Shown here piece after piece: positions 5,699 through 7,332 of a DNA stretch of 7,332 nt (within the stretch, counting starts at the first letter, position 1; each line of letters opens with the position of its first letter). The translations under genes and the position numbers were made by a program. The notes under the pieces are model-generated. The model searched no databases. It saw nothing but the letters and a program-made list of their open reading frames with translations, and was not told the origin of the DNA. The stretch comes from JBEKVE01 sp049514335 (GTDB lineage: Bacteria > Actinomycetota > Acidimicrobiia > Acidimicrobiales > UBA8190). The DNA lies in NCBI GenBank assembly GCA_049514335.1, contig JBEKVE010000161.1:1-7332 (forward strand), in the 5' to 3' direction.

Positions 5699-7264
5699 TC
5701 AGCCTGACACGTGCACGAAGCGCACCAGCTCCATGCTCTCGTAGGTGATCCACGAATTGCTCCCCTGTTGATACGGGAACATCTCGTGGGCACCGAGCGA
5801 CCGGTCGGCGAGCAGGTCCGTCTCGAGGGTCTCGCACTTGGTGCCGAAGGTCTCGTAGCCGGGCGCCCACACCAACCAGATCTGGTGGCCGGGGGCGCTC
5901 ACGCGCTCGAGCTGGTGGGCGAAGGCGGCCGGGTTCCCCCGGGCCGATGCCGTTCCGTAGTCGATCCAGTTCACGAACTGCGGACCCGTGCCCCGGGGGA
6001 AGGTGATCTGGCGGTAGCGGCCGGCGGGCAGCAGGCGGTTCACGGCCGGCCCGAGCTGGTCGGGGCAGTACGCCACCACGTCGCCGGGCCGGCCCAGCCG
6101 GGCCAGCGTGGCGGCGACCTCACCGGCCTGGGTGCGGCTCGTCCAAATGTTGGGGATCGCACCCGCCAGGCCGAAGGCCACGGCCGCGGCCAGCACGCCG
6201 GTGCGGATGCGCCGGTCGGAGAAGGTCGCCAGTCCGAGCGCCACCAGGAGCACGAGGGGCACGAAGACGACCGACGCGTAGCGCGCCTGGAAGGCGCTGC
6301 GGCTCACGTAGCCCCCCACCACCGCCGCCGCCAGGGTTCCCGCCAACGCCAGGGCGGGGGCGCGCCCGGCGGCGCGGGTGCGCAGATCCAGGTCGATGTG
6401 GACCGCACCGCGGGCCACGCCGAACAGGCCCAGTCCCGCCAGCGCGAAGTACACGAGCGCCAGCGCCCGGCCCTGGTTGGTGGCACCGCCCGCGAAGGAC
6501 GTCACGGCGTTGACCATGGCGGCGAAATCGGCCGGCTTGGCCCAGGGCGTGCCGGTGTGGCGCGACTGGAAGACGAAGGTGGGCACCCACGGTGCGAAGG
6601 TCACGCACCCCCCCACCACGGCGGCCACCGCGGCGCGTGCCCCGCGCCGGCGCCGCAGCGGGCCTCGCCACGCCTGGAATGCCAGCCACAGGCCCACCAC
6701 GCCCACCAGGTAGAGCGCCCAGTAGTGGGTGTAGAGGAGCAGGGCGGTGACGACCCCCACCGCCACCAGGTTGGCGGGGCGGGGACGGTCGAGGGCGCGC
6801 TGGATCGCCACCACGCCCGCCGCCGTGAGCAGGCCCACCAGCGCGTACATGCGGTTCTCGGTGGCGTAGCGGATGGCGAAGGGCGACGACGCCACCACCA
6901 CCAGGGCGGCGATGGCCACCGTGCGCCCCCCGAGGCGCCGGCCGGCCATCCACACGAACGGCAAGGTGGCGCAGCTGAAGAGCCCGGACATGGCCCGCAC
7001 GGCGGTGTCCGAGGTGCCGAAGGCCCCGGTCCAGAAGTGCAGCAGCACGTAGTAGAGCGGTGGAGCCCCGTCGCGGCGCAGCGCGCCGTGGATCTGGCTG
7101 AGCGGCAGCCGGGCGATGTCGAGGGTGAGCGCCTCGTCGAGCCACATGTCGGAACGGGCCCAGAAGCGCAGCACCACGCCCGCCACCACGACCACGACGG
7201 CGCCCGCCACCATGAGCCGCTGCACGCTGCGGTGGAGGCCCTCGCCGCCCGCCGGGACCCGCAC
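5699..7264 (-). CDS. Membrane glycosyltransferase of the GT-C fold (GT39/ArnT-like)
   Basis: A polytopic membrane protein of about 521 residues. Enzymes of this class transfer a sugar, often mannose or arabinose, from a polyprenyl-phosphate donor to a protein or glycan on the outer face of the membrane. Seen: a first helix (about 18-34); then MWLDEALTL with the Asp43-Glu44 pair expected to be catalytic in the first extracytoplasmic loop; DGAPPLYYVLLHFW (65-78); RYATENRMY (132-140); YTHYW (178-182); and FQARY (325-329). There are roughly ten to eleven hydrophobic segments, then a soluble C-terminal part (about 375-521) containing GDVVAYCPDQLGP. Acceptor and donor cannot be read from the sequence. 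The start is uncertain: GTG 7264 has no good ribosome site, the frame stays open to the right edge, and GTG 7225 or ATG 7213 would also keep the first helix. It leads a same-strand run of three genes. Confidence 0.85.
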   Translation of the reverse strand: MRVPAGGEGLHRSVQRLMVAGAVVVVVAGVVLRFWARSDMWLDEALTLDIARLPLSQIHGALRRDGAPPLYYVLLHFWTGAFGTSDTAVRAMSGLFSCATLPFVWMAGRRLGGRTVAIAALVVVASSPFAIRYATENRMYALVGLLTAAGVVAIQRALDRPRPANLVAVGVVTALLLYTHYWALYLVGVVGLWLAFQAWRGPLRRRRGARAAVAAVVGGCVTFAPWVPTFVFQSRHTGTPWAKPADFAAMVNAVTSFAGGATNQGRALALVYFALAGLGLFGVARGAVHIDLDLRTRAAGRAPALALAGTLAAAVVGGYVSRSAFQARYASVVFVPLVLLVALGLATFSDRRIRTGVLAAAVAFGLAGAIPNIWTSRTQAGEVAATLARLGRPGDVVAYCPDQLGPAVNRLLPAGRYRQITFPRGTGPQFVNWIDYGTASARGNPAAFAHQLERVSAPGHQIWLVWAPGYETFGTKCETLETDLLADRSLGAHEMFPYQQGSNSWITYESMELVRFVHVSG

Positions 7265-7332
7265 GTCCGGACCGGGGCCGGTGGCGACGTGGGCGGTCGT
7301 GGCGCCGCCGGCGGCGGCGACATCGACGTCCA

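Noticed and set aside
3109..5748. An 879-codon open frame on the plus strand, antisense to the double-propeller gene
   Set aside because: Its product is His/Gly/Val/Arg-rich with repeats that only mirror the 126-bp units of the true gene. In GC-rich DNA, codon bias at third positions keeps antisense frames open. The minus strand has the signal peptide, ribosome site and recognisable domains.

Overview
The window is GC-rich throughout, with strong G/C preference at third codon positions on both strands, and every gene reads as actinobacterial. The best lineage clue is the C-terminal repeat of the secreted protein at 3226-5586 (GYWEVASDGGVFAFGDA type, 42 residues per unit). From general knowledge this repeat is especially abundant in Acidimicrobiia, so an Acidimicrobiia-like actinobacterium is my best guess; this is inferred, not tested.

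Layout. Positions 1-166 (minus) hold the first 55 codons of nuoA, a subunit of respiratory complex I; the rest of the nuo operon probably lies off the left edge. Divergent from it, separated by a 124 bp shared promoter region, is a geranylgeranyl-reductase-family flavoprotein (291-1643, plus). This gene most likely saturates the side chain of menaquinone, the quinone that complex I reduces, so the left part looks like a respiratory module. The flavoprotein gene seems to start with a leaderless GTG.

From 1660 to the right edge, three genes all lie on the minus strand and converge on the flavoprotein gene with only 16 bp between stop codons. In order of transcription they are: a GT-C type membrane glycosyltransferase (5699-7264, possibly extending past the right edge); a secreted protein with two predicted beta-propellers, an N-terminal FG-GAP/PQQ-like one and a C-terminal one built from six 42-residue repeats (3226-5586); and a single-pass membrane protein with a small cytoplasmic beta domain, an acidic low-complexity linker and an extracytoplasmic domain with two cysteines (1660-3135). 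The three could form an envelope module in which a glycosyltransferase modifies or anchors a surface protein, but only gene order supports that.

No RNA genes, mobile elements, CRISPR arrays or attachment sites were seen. No gene-free stretch exceeds about 125 bp. The least ordinary object is the double-propeller protein: its C-terminal array appears circularly permuted so that the last residues close the first blade, and its three central repeats are almost identical in DNA.
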